Shown here: positions 33,688 to 41,985 of the stretch, in pieces
Layout: each line of letters begins with the position of its first letter
Position numbering within the stretch: the first letter of the stretch is position 1
Assembly: GCF_002954245.1 (NCBI RefSeq)
Contig: NZ_PPTG01000052.1
Coordinates: 1-64,000 of the forward strand
Reading direction: 5' to 3'
Length of the DNA stretch: 64,000 nucleotides
Origin: Cryobacterium aureum
Lineage (GTDB): Bacteria; Actinomycetota; Actinomycetes; Actinomycetales; Microbacteriaceae
Program-made: the position numbers and the translations under genes
Notes under the pieces: generated by a model
The model's database searches: none
What the model saw: only the letters and a program-made list of their open reading frames with translations
Told to the model about the DNA's origin: nothing

Positions 33688-35211
33688 TCAGTCGCGGACG
33701 ACACGGAGTTCGGTGACGCCGGGGTCATACGCGCCGCGCACGTATCCGCTAGGGCTGGCAGCCACAGCCTGCAAATACTCCACGGCGGCCGAGGTGATCT
33801 CCTCACCGGGTAGCAGGTTCGGGATGCCGGGCGGGTATGCGGCGACCGTATCCGCCGACACTGCACCTATGGCGGAGCGCGCCGGCATGATCGCGGTGGG
33901 CGCGAAGAATGCCTCGCGAACGCTCATTCGGCGGGGTCCACCTGGTGGAATAATCAGTGAGTCTCGGGCCCCCGGCTTGTGGGCCGAAGGCAACCCGTGC
34001 AACAGGTCGAGTACATTGCCCGCACCATGGTTGGAACCTGCTCCGATCACCGCAACTAGGGTGGACTCGTTTGCAAGTTCGAAAAGGACGTCGTGCTCCT
34101 CGTCGAGGATCGAACGTGCTTCGTGGCCCGTGATGCCCCCGTCGATCGTGGTAATCACGACCTTGAGTGGATCGTTCGCGTACCAGCCCGGAACCTCGTG
34201 GAATCGGTCGGAGGCGATCGTGAATCGCCCCCGGCTGCGCACTTGGTCACGAAGCGAATCAGCAAAGTCGATCGACCGCCGCACTAGGGCGGGCCGTGTG
34301 ACAAGGGCTCGACGAGCGAGGTCAAGCGAGGCCAGGAGCACGGCGCTCTCACTGGTCGACTGTACCGCTCTGTGGGCGCGCTCGATCAACGGCTCGAGTT
34401 GGTCGGCGAACGGCCCGTAGCCGAGGTGGATCATGGCTGACTGGGTCAGCGACCCGGCCTGCTTGTGAGTGGAGGAGATGACGAGGTCGGCTCCATTCGC
34501 GAGCGCGTTAGTAGGAAGGTCGTCATGGAGACTCAGGTGCGAACCCCAAGCTTCGTCGACGACGAGCGGGATGCCCTCAGCATGCGTTACCTCTGCGATT
34601 GCGGCAATGTCGGAGATGAACCCAAAATAGCTGGGTGACACCACATAAATGGCCACTGGGCCCGCATTCCCCGCGCGCATCCGTACCAGTTCCTGCCGCA
34701 CGTCATCAGCGGTCACCCCATGGGCGATGCCGAGAGTGTTGTCGATCTGCGGGAGGACGAACCGAGCGTTCGCGCCCGTCAACACCATGGCGTCGACCAC
34801 AGACGAGTGCACCGAACGTTGAACCAGTAGGTCGGTGCCGAGGCTGCGCAGAGCGATCGAGGCGACGTGATTGCCTTGGGAAGCCCCGTTCGTGAGGAAC
34901 CACGTGCGGCGCGCGCCCCAGGCCTTTGCTGCCAGTCTCAAAGACCGGCCGAGCGCAGTGGGGGCCGGACCAAGGTCGATTCCGCGGATCATGGGCATGA
35001 GATCGAGCTCGGCCAGCCGCCCACCGAAGAACTCCGTCAAGGCTGTGACCCCGGCCGTATCGCCACCGTGGCCGGGCAGGTGCAGTCGCCGACGATGCCG
35101 TTCAGCGTAGGCCACGAGGGCATCGGCATAGGGCGCGCTCGCCTGCGAATCTAAGGGCTCATCTCGCAGATTCGGGGTGGTTGCGAGAATGAAAGAAGCT
35201 GCTTCTGGCAT
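33688..35211 (-). CDS. Orn/Lys/Arg decarboxylase family PLP enzyme
   Basis: This is a fold-type I PLP enzyme of 507 residues. The N-terminus has the family opening RLHLPGHGGD, then the cofactor-binding FLTNGASQGNH and the Schiff-base lysine in VISSTHKQAGSLTQ. The group removes CO2 from ornithine, lysine or arginine to give diamines or agmatine; which one cannot be told. It is shorter than the inducible enterobacterial enzymes and matches the short Bacillus/actinobacterial form. It is divergent from the rpiR operon and shares an 84-base intergenic region with repeat operators, so co-regulation is likely. A product amine could feed the glutamine-synthetase-like enzyme of that operon. Confidence 0.88.
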   Translation of the reverse strand: MPEAASFILATTPNLRDEPLDSQASAPYADALVAYAERHRRRLHLPGHGGDTAGVTALTEFFGGRLAELDLMPMIRGIDLGPAPTALGRSLRLAAKAWGARRTWFLTNGASQGNHVASIALRSLGTDLLVQRSVHSSVVDAMVLTGANARFVLPQIDNTLGIAHGVTADDVRQELVRMRAGNAGPVAIYVVSPSYFGFISDIAAIAEVTHAEGIPLVVDEAWGSHLSLHDDLPTNALANGADLVISSTHKQAGSLTQSAMIHLGYGPFADQLEPLIERAHRAVQSTSESAVLLASLDLARRALVTRPALVRRSIDFADSLRDQVRSRGRFTIASDRFHEVPGWYANDPLKVVITTIDGGITGHEARSILDEEHDVLFELANESTLVAVIGAGSNHGAGNVLDLLHGLPSAHKPGARDSLIIPPGGPRRMSVREAFFAPTAIMPARSAIGAVSADTVAAYPPGIPNLLPGEEITSAAVEYLQAVAASPSGYVRGAYDPGVTELRVVRD

Positions 35212-35238
35212 GACTGACCTCGGGGTTGAGGAGTGGAT

Positions 35239-35280
35239 ATGTAATTTACATTACATTACGCGTCAGTTTTTTGACATTAC
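35239..35280. promoter_or_regulatory. candidate RpiR-type operator cluster
   Basis: Between the divergent decarboxylase and regulator genes lies ATGTAA-T-TTACAT (35239-35251), a perfect 6-bp inverted repeat. ACATTAC occurs three times (35248, 35253, 35274). The block is much more AT-rich than its surroundings. It is the natural place for autoregulation and for control of both transcripts by the RpiR protein. Confidence 0.5.
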
Positions 35281-35294
35281 GGTATGTTTGTTAC

Positions 35295-36185
35295 ATGCAG
35301 ACCGTTTCGCAGATTCTGAGAGCGCATTTGGGCACACTTCCGCGTGCCGAGAGGATGGTAGCCACTGCGCTGCTGGGAAACTATCCGGCGGCCGCTCTCG
35401 ACACGGTGGCCAGCATCGCAGCCGATGCGAGCGTAAGTGCTCCGACCGTTCTGCGCCTCGTGGAGCGCATCGGCTTCGATGGGTATGCCGCGTTTCAGGA
35501 CGCGCTGCGTCAGGAACTCAAGGAACGCTCGCTCGCCCCTATCGAGCAGCTCTCGGACTATGGAGCGGACGACGACCCGTTGATGCGCGCACGCACAGTC
35601 TTTAGCCGCGGCGTCATCGAGACCTTCGACGCGATGAACCCCGCCGACTTCCATGGCGCGGTCGCAATGCTCTCCTCCGCCAAGAACCGCATCTATGCCA
35701 CCGGCGGTCGGTTCTCGTACATCCTCGCCAAGACCCTCATTCTGGGACTGGAGGTGCTGCGGCCGCTCACCAGATACCTCAACGTCGAGGATCGCACCAC
35801 GCTGCTCACCGACATCACCGTGAACGACGTAATCGTGATTGTCGACCTGCGTCGGTACCAAACGAACACGATCGAATTTGGTCGCGGGGCGAAGGCCCGC
35901 GGGGCGAAGATCGTGCTGCTCACCGACCGTTGGATGAGTCCCCTTGCTGAGCACGCGGATGCCGTGCTCACCTGCTCGATTGATGCCCCGCATCCGCTCG
36001 ATTCGATGGTGCCGGCCATGGCGGTCACCGAGGCCCTTCTGGCCGGTGTCGCGGACTCACTCGGCGACACCCCTGTGGAGCGGATGCGCCGCTATGACGC
36101 GGCCTGGGACAGCCTCGGCTTCCGCAACCGGCATGGATCGCTCGTCGAAACCGCCGACGCCCAGTTTGGAGAAACCCCCCGATGA
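35295..36185 (+). CDS. RpiR/MurR-family transcriptional regulator
   Basis: The N-terminal RpiR helix-turn-helix (about 1-75) includes TVASIAADASVSAPTVLRLV. The C-terminal SIS sugar-isomerase-like ligand domain (about 110-270) includes IYATGGRFSYILAKTL and a pattern of beta-alpha repeats. ATG 35295 gives 296 residues and starts at the usual family position (MQTVSQILRAHLGTLPRAER); an upstream ATG at 35226 would add 23 residues that cover the operator region and is disfavoured. The stop overlaps the next ATG (ATGA). It probably senses an intermediate of the downstream pathway. Confidence 0.88.
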   Translation: MQTVSQILRAHLGTLPRAERMVATALLGNYPAAALDTVASIAADASVSAPTVLRLVERIGFDGYAAFQDALRQELKERSLAPIEQLSDYGADDDPLMRARTVFSRGVIETFDAMNPADFHGAVAMLSSAKNRIYATGGRFSYILAKTLILGLEVLRPLTRYLNVEDRTTLLTDITVNDVIVIVDLRRYQTNTIEFGRGAKARGAKIVLLTDRWMSPLAEHADAVLTCSIDAPHPLDSMVPAMAVTEALLAGVADSLGDTPVERMRRYDAAWDSLGFRNRHGSLVETADAQFGETPR

Positions 36186-37351
36186 TCGCATCCGACGTCA
36201 GACTCGTCGACCACCACTGCCATGGTTTGCTCTTCGGCGCGTTGCCGGCGGCCGAGTTCCGGTTGCATGCCACTGAGTCCGATTGGCTGAGCATCAACGG
36301 CATCGAGACCCTCGACTCGCCGTTCGGGCTGGGAATCCGCTCGCGGTGCGCACCCTTGCTCGGTCTGCCTCGCCACGCATCTATCGCGGACTACCTTGAG
36401 CGGCGCGCCGAGCTCGGCGCACCTGAGGTCAACCGCCGTTTGATGGCGGCCACCGGCACTGACATCCTGATCCTCGACACCGGATTCACAGCATCCGATG
36501 TCGTGTCCCCGTCGTTGATGACTGGCGAGCTCGGCATCGGTTCGGCCGAGATCGTGCGCCTCGAGCGCATCGCCGAGGAGGTGGCGCCGGACACCACCGC
36601 GTCCGGTTTTCTCCTCGACTTCCGGGAGGCGCTGCAGCGAGCCTCCGCGGGCGCGGTGGGCTTCAAATCGGTGATGGCTTACCGCACCGGCTTCGATATT
36701 CCCGAGTCGCCGTTCACTGCCGCAGAGGTCGAAGCTGCCGCCGCGGAATGGTTGGCCGGCAGCGACCCCGAGGCCGGTTATCGACTCGATCACCGGGTGC
36801 TGCTGGCGCACATCGTCTGGGAGGCCGTCGCCCTAGCCAAGCCCATCCAGTTTCACGTGGGTTTCGGCGATAGCGACGTGCACCTGCACCTCTCCGATCC
36901 GACCCGTCTCACCGGTTTCTTCCGCGCTACCCGTGCTTCGGGTGCCTCGATGATGCTGCTTCACTGCTACCCATTCATCCGCGAGGCCGGGAGCCTCGCG
37001 CACATCTTTCCCCACGTCTTCCTCGACGTAGGCCTCGTGAGCCACTACATGGGGCCGAGCGCCGGTTCCGCCGTGCGAGAGTCGCTTGAGATCGCTCCCT
37101 TCCACAAGGTGCTCTACTCCTCTGACGCCTATGGCTTGGCCGAGCACTACCTCGTAAGCGCGACGTCGTGGCGCAGTGCTATCTCGCGCATCGCCGAGGA
37201 GTGGTTGGGCGACGACTGGCTGACAGCAGACGAAGCCGAACGCATTGTCGAGCTCGTCGCGTCCGGCAACGCCAGGCGCGTCTACGGACTGGAAAACCGC
37301 GGGGTCAATGACAGTGTGCTCGAGGTACGCGGGCTCGGTGGCCGCCGGTGA
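36182..37351 (+). CDS. metal-dependent amidohydrolase (amidohydrolase_2, FluG N-domain-like)
   Basis: The 389-residue TIM-barrel hydrolase has the metal pair H-x-H in RLVDHHCHGLLF (about 10-21), further His in IQFHVGFGDSD, and the catalytic Asp in LYSSDAYGL. Together with a GS-like gene downstream it mirrors the two halves of fungal FluG (amidohydrolase plus glutamine synthetase domain), here as separate genes in one operon. Likely substrates are gamma-glutamyl or other amide compounds; this is inferred from the pairing. ATG 36182 overlaps the regulator stop, and its own stop overlaps the next start. Confidence 0.85.
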   Translation: MIASDVRLVDHHCHGLLFGALPAAEFRLHATESDWLSINGIETLDSPFGLGIRSRCAPLLGLPRHASIADYLERRAELGAPEVNRRLMAATGTDILILDTGFTASDVVSPSLMTGELGIGSAEIVRLERIAEEVAPDTTASGFLLDFREALQRASAGAVGFKSVMAYRTGFDIPESPFTAAEVEAAAAEWLAGSDPEAGYRLDHRVLLAHIVWEAVALAKPIQFHVGFGDSDVHLHLSDPTRLTGFFRATRASGASMMLLHCYPFIREAGSLAHIFPHVFLDVGLVSHYMGPSAGSAVRESLEIAPFHKVLYSSDAYGLAEHYLVSATSWRSAISRIAEEWLGDDWLTADEAERIVELVASGNARRVYGLENRGVNDSVLEVRGLGGRR

Positions 37352-38586
37352 GCGAGAATCCGCGACTGCCTGATGAGACCGAGACCGAAGGCGTGGTCGG
37401 TCTCGTGGCCGAGCAGCTAGAGGCCCTTGAGCAGGTGGCGATCAGTATGCTTGAGACGGTCCTGCCTGAGGCTGTGGAGTTGCGCCACCGCATTCATGCC
37501 GAGCCGAGGCTCGGCGGGGACGAATTCGACACCCGCGACGAGATCCTGCGCGCGCTGGGGATGCCCGGTGCGCAATTCATCCACGAGGGCTTCGTGCTTC
37601 GGGTCGGCGACGCGAAAGGTCCGGTGATCGCGATCCGCTCCGAGCTCGATGCGCTGCCCATCCAAGAGTGCTCAGAGGTTCCGTGGCAATCGCGGCGGGC
37701 GAACGTCGCCCACCTCTGCGGTCACGATGTTCATATGGCAGCACTCGTGGCAGTCACCCGGGTGCTCGACATGGTCAGGCCCCCGGTGCCCTTCCTGGCT
37801 GTGTTCCAGCCCCGTGAGGAGACATACCCCTCCGGTGCCAAGGATTTCGTGGACAATCCGACGATGCTCGCACACGACATTCGCGCGATGATCGGGGTAC
37901 ACCTGCAGCCCGCCATCCCTGAGGGATGGATCTCCTCGGCGGCCGGCGCTATCAACGCCGCAGCCGACAATTTCGATATTCTGGTGCATGGGAGGCCGGC
38001 GCACGGAGCGTATCCGCACCTCGGCGACGACACCGTGCTCGCTGCCGCCGCCATCGTTCAGAGCCTGCAACAGGTCGTCGCCCGTCGGATTGACCCGATG
38101 AATCCCATGGTCATCACCGTCGGCCGTATCAGCGGCGGTGACTCGCACAACGCCATGCCCTCGCAGGTATCGCTGCAGGGCACCATTCGAAGCTACAGCC
38201 AGTCCGAATCCCGCCTAATTCATGGCTTGGTCAACACGATTGTGCGCTCCACAGCCGAGGCCTATGGCTGCACCGCCGAGGTGGTTATAAGCATCGGAGA
38301 GCCCGTGCTGCGCAACAACGTCGAGCTGGCGGAGGGGCTCTCAGCTCAACTGCGGTCCAACGACTTCATGGAATCGGCTCCGGTGCGCTCGTGCGGCGCC
38401 GACGACTTCGCCTTCTTCAGCGCGCTCATGCCTTCTCTTATGGTCTTCGCCGGTGCTGGCGACGGTGATCCAGGCTCGCCGGGCCTCCATCATCCGCGGT
38501 TCGCCCCCGATGACACGAGCGTGCGGCAGGTCGCCCAAGTGATGCTGCTCGCCTACTTCGCGGCCGCACGCACCCTGCTCACCTGA
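37348..38586 (+). CDS. M20-family amidohydrolase (peptidase M20D-like)
   Basis: This di-zinc hydrolase has 412 residues. The family pattern is clear: ELRHRIHAEPRLGGDEFDT at the N-terminus, then the catalytic segment LCGHDVHMAAL, FQPREET with its Glu pair, a dimerisation insert with HGRPAHGAYPH, and HHPRFAPDD near the end. Such enzymes cleave N-acyl amino acids or similar amides. The start is GTG 37348, coupled to the previous stop. In this operon it probably removes an acyl or gamma-glutamyl group together with the neighbouring amidohydrolase. Confidence 0.88.
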   Translation: MSENPRLPDETETEGVVGLVAEQLEALEQVAISMLETVLPEAVELRHRIHAEPRLGGDEFDTRDEILRALGMPGAQFIHEGFVLRVGDAKGPVIAIRSELDALPIQECSEVPWQSRRANVAHLCGHDVHMAALVAVTRVLDMVRPPVPFLAVFQPREETYPSGAKDFVDNPTMLAHDIRAMIGVHLQPAIPEGWISSAAGAINAAADNFDILVHGRPAHGAYPHLGDDTVLAAAAIVQSLQQVVARRIDPMNPMVITVGRISGGDSHNAMPSQVSLQGTIRSYSQSESRLIHGLVNTIVRSTAEAYGCTAEVVISIGEPVLRNNVELAEGLSAQLRSNDFMESAPVRSCGADDFAFFSALMPSLMVFAGAGDGDPGSPGLHHPRFAPDDTSVRQVAQVMLLAYFAAARTLLT

Positions 38587-38609
38587 TCCACACTAAGAAG
38601 GAGTTCTTG

Positions 38610-39962
38610 ATGACCAGTATCCCGCCAGCGGCTTCGCCCGTCGACCTCGGCGCGGTTCGCGCGCTGATGATATCTCATGTCGACAACGCCGGTGTCTCGC
38701 GGCTCAAGGTGGTGCCCGGTAGAAAGATCGAGAGCGCTGCGCGCAGCGGCAGCACTGTCTCGCTCAGCGTCGCTCTGCTGCTCGCGATCGACGATCACGT
38801 GTGCCGCACCGACGAGCTCGACTCGACGGTCGGCGACCTGCGGGGTATCCCCGACCTAGGCGCCGCCGCCCTGATCGATCCGATTGCTGGGCTCGCCTGG
38901 GCACCTTCCGATCTGCACGCGCTTGACGGCAGCCCGCATCCGGCCTGTTCGCGCTCGCTGCTGAAGCGTCTCGGCCGAGAAGCGGAGGCTGATGGACTCC
39001 ACTTCACGATCGGCCTCGAGATGGAGTTCACGCTGTTCACAGGCTCGGCCGACGCACCGGTGTTGGCGCACTTCGGGCCGGGATACGGGGCACGCCCGTT
39101 CCTCGAACTGGAGACATGGCACCTCGATGTCATGCGCGGACTCGACCAGGCGGGCGTGCCAATCGAGCAGATGCACCCGGAGTTTGGGGCCGGGCAGGTG
39201 GAGGTGTCGTTCGCCCCGCGCGATCCGGTGCGGGCGGTTGACGACTACATGCTTGCGCGCCATGTCATTACCCGCCTCAGCGCAGCCCACGGACTGCTCG
39301 TCTCATTCCAGCCAGTCGCCAGCACAGCGACCTGCTCGAATGGCTGCCACATACACTTCTCGGCCCGGCGCGAGGGGGTCAACGTCTTTCATGATCCGGC
39401 GGGGTCGTGGGGGATGAGTGATGAGGGCGGCCACATGATAGCCGGAGTACTCGCTCATATGCGGGAGAGCACCGCTCTCCTCGGTGGCAGCACCCTGAGT
39501 TTCGAGCGCTTGCAGCCGCACAACTGGTCGGGCGCCGCGATCTGCTGGGGCGTGGGTAATCGCGAGGTCGCCGTGCGCCTTATGCCTGGCTACGCCGGTT
39601 TGGAGGCGACGCAATCCAATGTGGAGGTCAAATGCGCCGACCCGGCGGCGAACCTCTACCTCGCTGTCGCGACGGTCATCGCTTCAGCACTCGACGGCGT
39701 GCGCACCAAAGCCCCACTGCCTGAACCCGTCAACGTCGACCCTGAGCTCCTCACGGAAGCCGAGCGTGCCGCGGCCGGCGTTACTGCGTTCCCGGCCGAT
39801 CTTGGTCAGGCGCTTGATCTGCTCGAGAAAAGCACGTACCTTCGCGAGGCCTTCGGCTCCGTGCTTCTTGACGCTTACGTTGCGGTACGGCGCCACGACG
39901 CGGCCACCTACGGAGCGCTGCCCGTTGACGAGGCGGCCGCGCTGATCCGTTGGAAACTCTAG
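38610..39962 (+). CDS. glutamine-synthetase-like ligase (GlnA-type, probably gamma-glutamylation of an amine)
   Basis: The 450-residue glutamine synthetase fold has its metal/ATP motifs visible: GLEMEFTLF (active-site Glu), CSNGCHIHFS, ERLQPHNWSG and GNREVAVRLMPG. The N-terminal beta-grasp domain diverges from true GlnA, as in the GlnA3/PuuA/IpuC families that join glutamate to amines. ATG 38610 has AAGGAG (38598-38603) six bases upstream; the TTG three bases earlier is ignored. It is the last gene of the RpiR operon. A role in polyamine or amine utilisation fits with the divergent decarboxylase and the two hydrolases, but substrate is unproven. Confidence 0.87.
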   Translation: MTSIPPAASPVDLGAVRALMISHVDNAGVSRLKVVPGRKIESAARSGSTVSLSVALLLAIDDHVCRTDELDSTVGDLRGIPDLGAAALIDPIAGLAWAPSDLHALDGSPHPACSRSLLKRLGREAEADGLHFTIGLEMEFTLFTGSADAPVLAHFGPGYGARPFLELETWHLDVMRGLDQAGVPIEQMHPEFGAGQVEVSFAPRDPVRAVDDYMLARHVITRLSAAHGLLVSFQPVASTATCSNGCHIHFSARREGVNVFHDPAGSWGMSDEGGHMIAGVLAHMRESTALLGGSTLSFERLQPHNWSGAAICWGVGNREVAVRLMPGYAGLEATQSNVEVKCADPAANLYLAVATVIASALDGVRTKAPLPEPVNVDPELLTEAERAAAGVTAFPADLGQALDLLEKSTYLREAFGSVLLDAYVAVRRHDAATYGALPVDEAAALIRWKL

Positions 39963-40056
39963 CTCTAGTCCCCGAGTTTCCCTGCCGCCTCGGCAGATTC
40001 CAATGCCGATTTCTCAATCGGAAAGAACGCAGTGGATTCTGGCCACAATGCAGGCG

Positions 40057-40090
40057 CCGAGGCCCCAAGAATACTCCTGGGGCCTCGGCC
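40057..40090 (+). terminator. strong hairpin ending the RpiR operon
   Basis: The arms GCCGAGGCCCCA (40057-40068) and TGGGGCCTCGGC (40079-40090) pair perfectly over 12 bp around a 10-base loop. There is no U-tract, as is common for GC-rich actinobacterial terminators. It stands between two convergent operons and may serve both. Nothing else is recognised in 39963-40202. Confidence 0.7.
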
Positions 40091-40202
40091 ATTGTCCTGC
40101 AAAAGCAGCGGCAGTGATCCAGTTGGGAAAGTTGCCGTGTTCCGATGATCACCATCGTCGACAACGGACCACGGTGCGGAGACTACCTATCACCGGTAGG
40201 TG

Positions 40203-41150
40203 TCAGTCAGTCGGTGCGGGAACCTGCTCGGCAAACTTCTCTGCGATGTCGATGCGACGCATAAAGGCGACGTCGTCAAACTGCTTCGCGTAGTCGATGA
40301 ATCGAGCCAGAGCATCGGCGCGAGCAGGATTTCCGGTGATACGCGGGTGCAGACCGATGGACATCATGCGCCCCACGTCGTCGCCGTCGTTGCGCAGGCG
40401 GTCCAGGCTCGCCTTGGCGGTCTCGAAAAAGTGCTCCGGGCTCGCGTATCCGGTTCCGATAACGTAACGTGCGTCATTGACCACCAGCGAGTACGGAACG
40501 ACCAAGTGGTTCTTGCCGTTCGTCTTGGTCCAGTAGGGGATATCTTCGTTGTAGGTATCGGAGTCATACATGAACCCGCCCTCCTCCACAACGAGATCCC
40601 GCGTGTTGACACTCATCTCTCGGCAATACCAGCCAGTCGGACGCTTGCCCGTCGTCTTTTCAATTGAGGCGATCGCGCGCTTGATGGCTTCGCGTTCCTC
40701 GTCGCGGGTCATTTCGTAGTGATTGCTCCACCGATAACCGTGGCCAGCTGCTTCGTCGCCACGGCGGGCGAGCTTCTCCGCAACCGCCGGGTTGCGTTCC
40801 AGTGCCACGGCAGCGGCAAAGAATGTGACCGGAATATCGGCGGCGTCGAAGATTCGGAACAGTCGCCAGATCCCCGCGCGAGCCCCGTATTCGTACATTG
40901 ACTCGACCGCAAGGTCGCGCTGGCCGTCCACGGCGAACGGAAGCTCGTACATTCCCTCGTTTACGCCGTCACCCATAGCGAACGACTTCTCCGAACCCTC
41001 CTCGTAATTCACGACGATCTGGATCGCAACCTTCGCGTCGTTCGCCCAACGAACGCGGGGCGGAAATTCGCCGTATCCGACCAGGTCGCGAGATGGACCA
41101 GGCACGTCGGCAACGTCGGCCTGTCGGAAAAATTGTGGATCAAGGGACAT
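40203..41150 (-). CDS. polysaccharide deacetylase-fold hydrolase of the PuuE/cyclic-imide hydrolase type
   Basis: This 315-residue NodB-like barrel enzyme has VAIQIVVNYEEGSE at the start, FRIFDAADIPVTFFAAAVAL, ARRGDEAAGHGYRWSNH and GWYCREMS, closest by pattern to PuuE-type allantoinases. Enzymes of this type open rings such as allantoin or cyclic imides without a classical metal site. No other purine genes are here, so a cyclic amide or imide substrate is likelier than allantoin; that is inference from the neighbours (isochorismatase-fold amidase, methylaspartase). It is the last gene of the minus-strand catabolic run. Confidence 0.8.
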   Translation of the reverse strand: MSLDPQFFRQADVADVPGPSRDLVGYGEFPPRVRWANDAKVAIQIVVNYEEGSEKSFAMGDGVNEGMYELPFAVDGQRDLAVESMYEYGARAGIWRLFRIFDAADIPVTFFAAAVALERNPAVAEKLARRGDEAAGHGYRWSNHYEMTRDEEREAIKRAIASIEKTTGKRPTGWYCREMSVNTRDLVVEEGGFMYDSDTYNEDIPYWTKTNGKNHLVVPYSLVVNDARYVIGTGYASPEHFFETAKASLDRLRNDGDDVGRMMSIGLHPRITGNPARADALARFIDYAKQFDDVAFMRRIDIAEKFAEQVPAPTD

Positions 41151-41202
41151 AATCTCACTCCTCTAGTGTTTGTGTGCGGGGTGGTGCGCGGCGCTGTCGC
41201 GC

Positions 41203-41985
41203 CTAGTCAAGTCCGGCAAGGTTGCGGCCGCCGTCGACGACCAGAAGTTGGCCGTTGACGTAGGACGCCTCTTGACTGGCGAGAAAGCGGTAGACATATC
41301 CGATGTCGTCCGGTACTCCCACTCTTCCGGCTGGAATCTTCTTGGCTGCAGCGTCCACTCCGGCGGGGCCTAGCGAGTTCACGGGGTCGAGCGACTGCGG
41401 GGTGCGAATGACCCCGGGTGCGACCGCATTGGCCGTGATCCCGTCGCCGCCGAACTCCACGGCGAGCGACTTGACGAGCCCGACGAGCCCGGCCTTGGCA
41501 GCGGCATAGTGGGAGTGCTCGGGCCAGCCCGAGACGGTGCCCGCAACCGACGAGGTCGCGAGCAGCCGACCGTATTTCTCGCGCTGCATGGACGGGATGG
41601 CCGCTCTGAAGCAGCGCCAAGCCCCGTGCAAATCGACTTCCATTACAGAGTTCCACGCCACATCGTCTAGGTCGGCGAGGCGCACGGTGCGCGCTATTCC
41701 GGCGTTGGCGACCACGATATGGACGGCCCCGAACTCATTTTCGGCGGCTTTCACAAGCCCTTCGACATCCGCAGTGGACGAAACGTCAACGGGAGCGGTA
41801 ATCGCCCGGCGGCCGGCTGCCTCGACGGCGGCGACGACGGGGCGGATATCGTGCCCGTCCGGCGGGTAAAACGCGAGTGCGACATCGGCTCCGGCCTCGG
41901 CGAATATCCTCGCGGTTGCTGCCCCAATGCCTGAGGCGGCCCCAGTGATTAGGGCCACTCGCCCTGTAAGGTCAAACATCGTCAT
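41203..41985 (-). CDS. short-chain dehydrogenase/reductase
   Basis: The 260-residue classical SDR has the cofactor loop TGAASGIGAAT (near residue 14), NNAG-equivalent VANAGIART, and catalytic SVAGTVSG with HYAAAKAG (the Y-x-x-x-K pair). The C-terminal segment SYVNGQLLVVDGG is typical. It oxidises or reduces a hydroxyl/keto group; the substrate is unknown. The start overlaps the end of the CoA-transferase gene by 14 bases (ATG 41985, or 41979 as second option), so it belongs to the same operon. Confidence 0.88.
   Translation of the reverse strand: MTMFDLTGRVALITGAASGIGAATARIFAEAGADVALAFYPPDGHDIRPVVAAVEAAGRRAITAPVDVSSTADVEGLVKAAENEFGAVHIVVANAGIARTVRLADLDDVAWNSVMEVDLHGAWRCFRAAIPSMQREKYGRLLATSSVAGTVSGWPEHSHYAAAKAGLVGLVKSLAVEFGGDGITANAVAPGVIRTPQSLDPVNSLGPAGVDAAAKKIPAGRVGVPDDIGYVYRFLASQEASYVNGQLLVVDGGRNLAGLD

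Noticed and set aside
33083-34420. 445-codon open frame on the plus strand reaching into the decarboxylase region
   Set aside because: Only the first part (to about 33448) continues the Arg/Glu-rich gene; the rest is antisense to a clear PLP decarboxylase with intact motifs.
40203-41150. purine (allantoin) degradation cluster
   Set aside because: Apart from the PuuE-type hydrolase no allantoicase, ureidoglycolate or urate genes are present.
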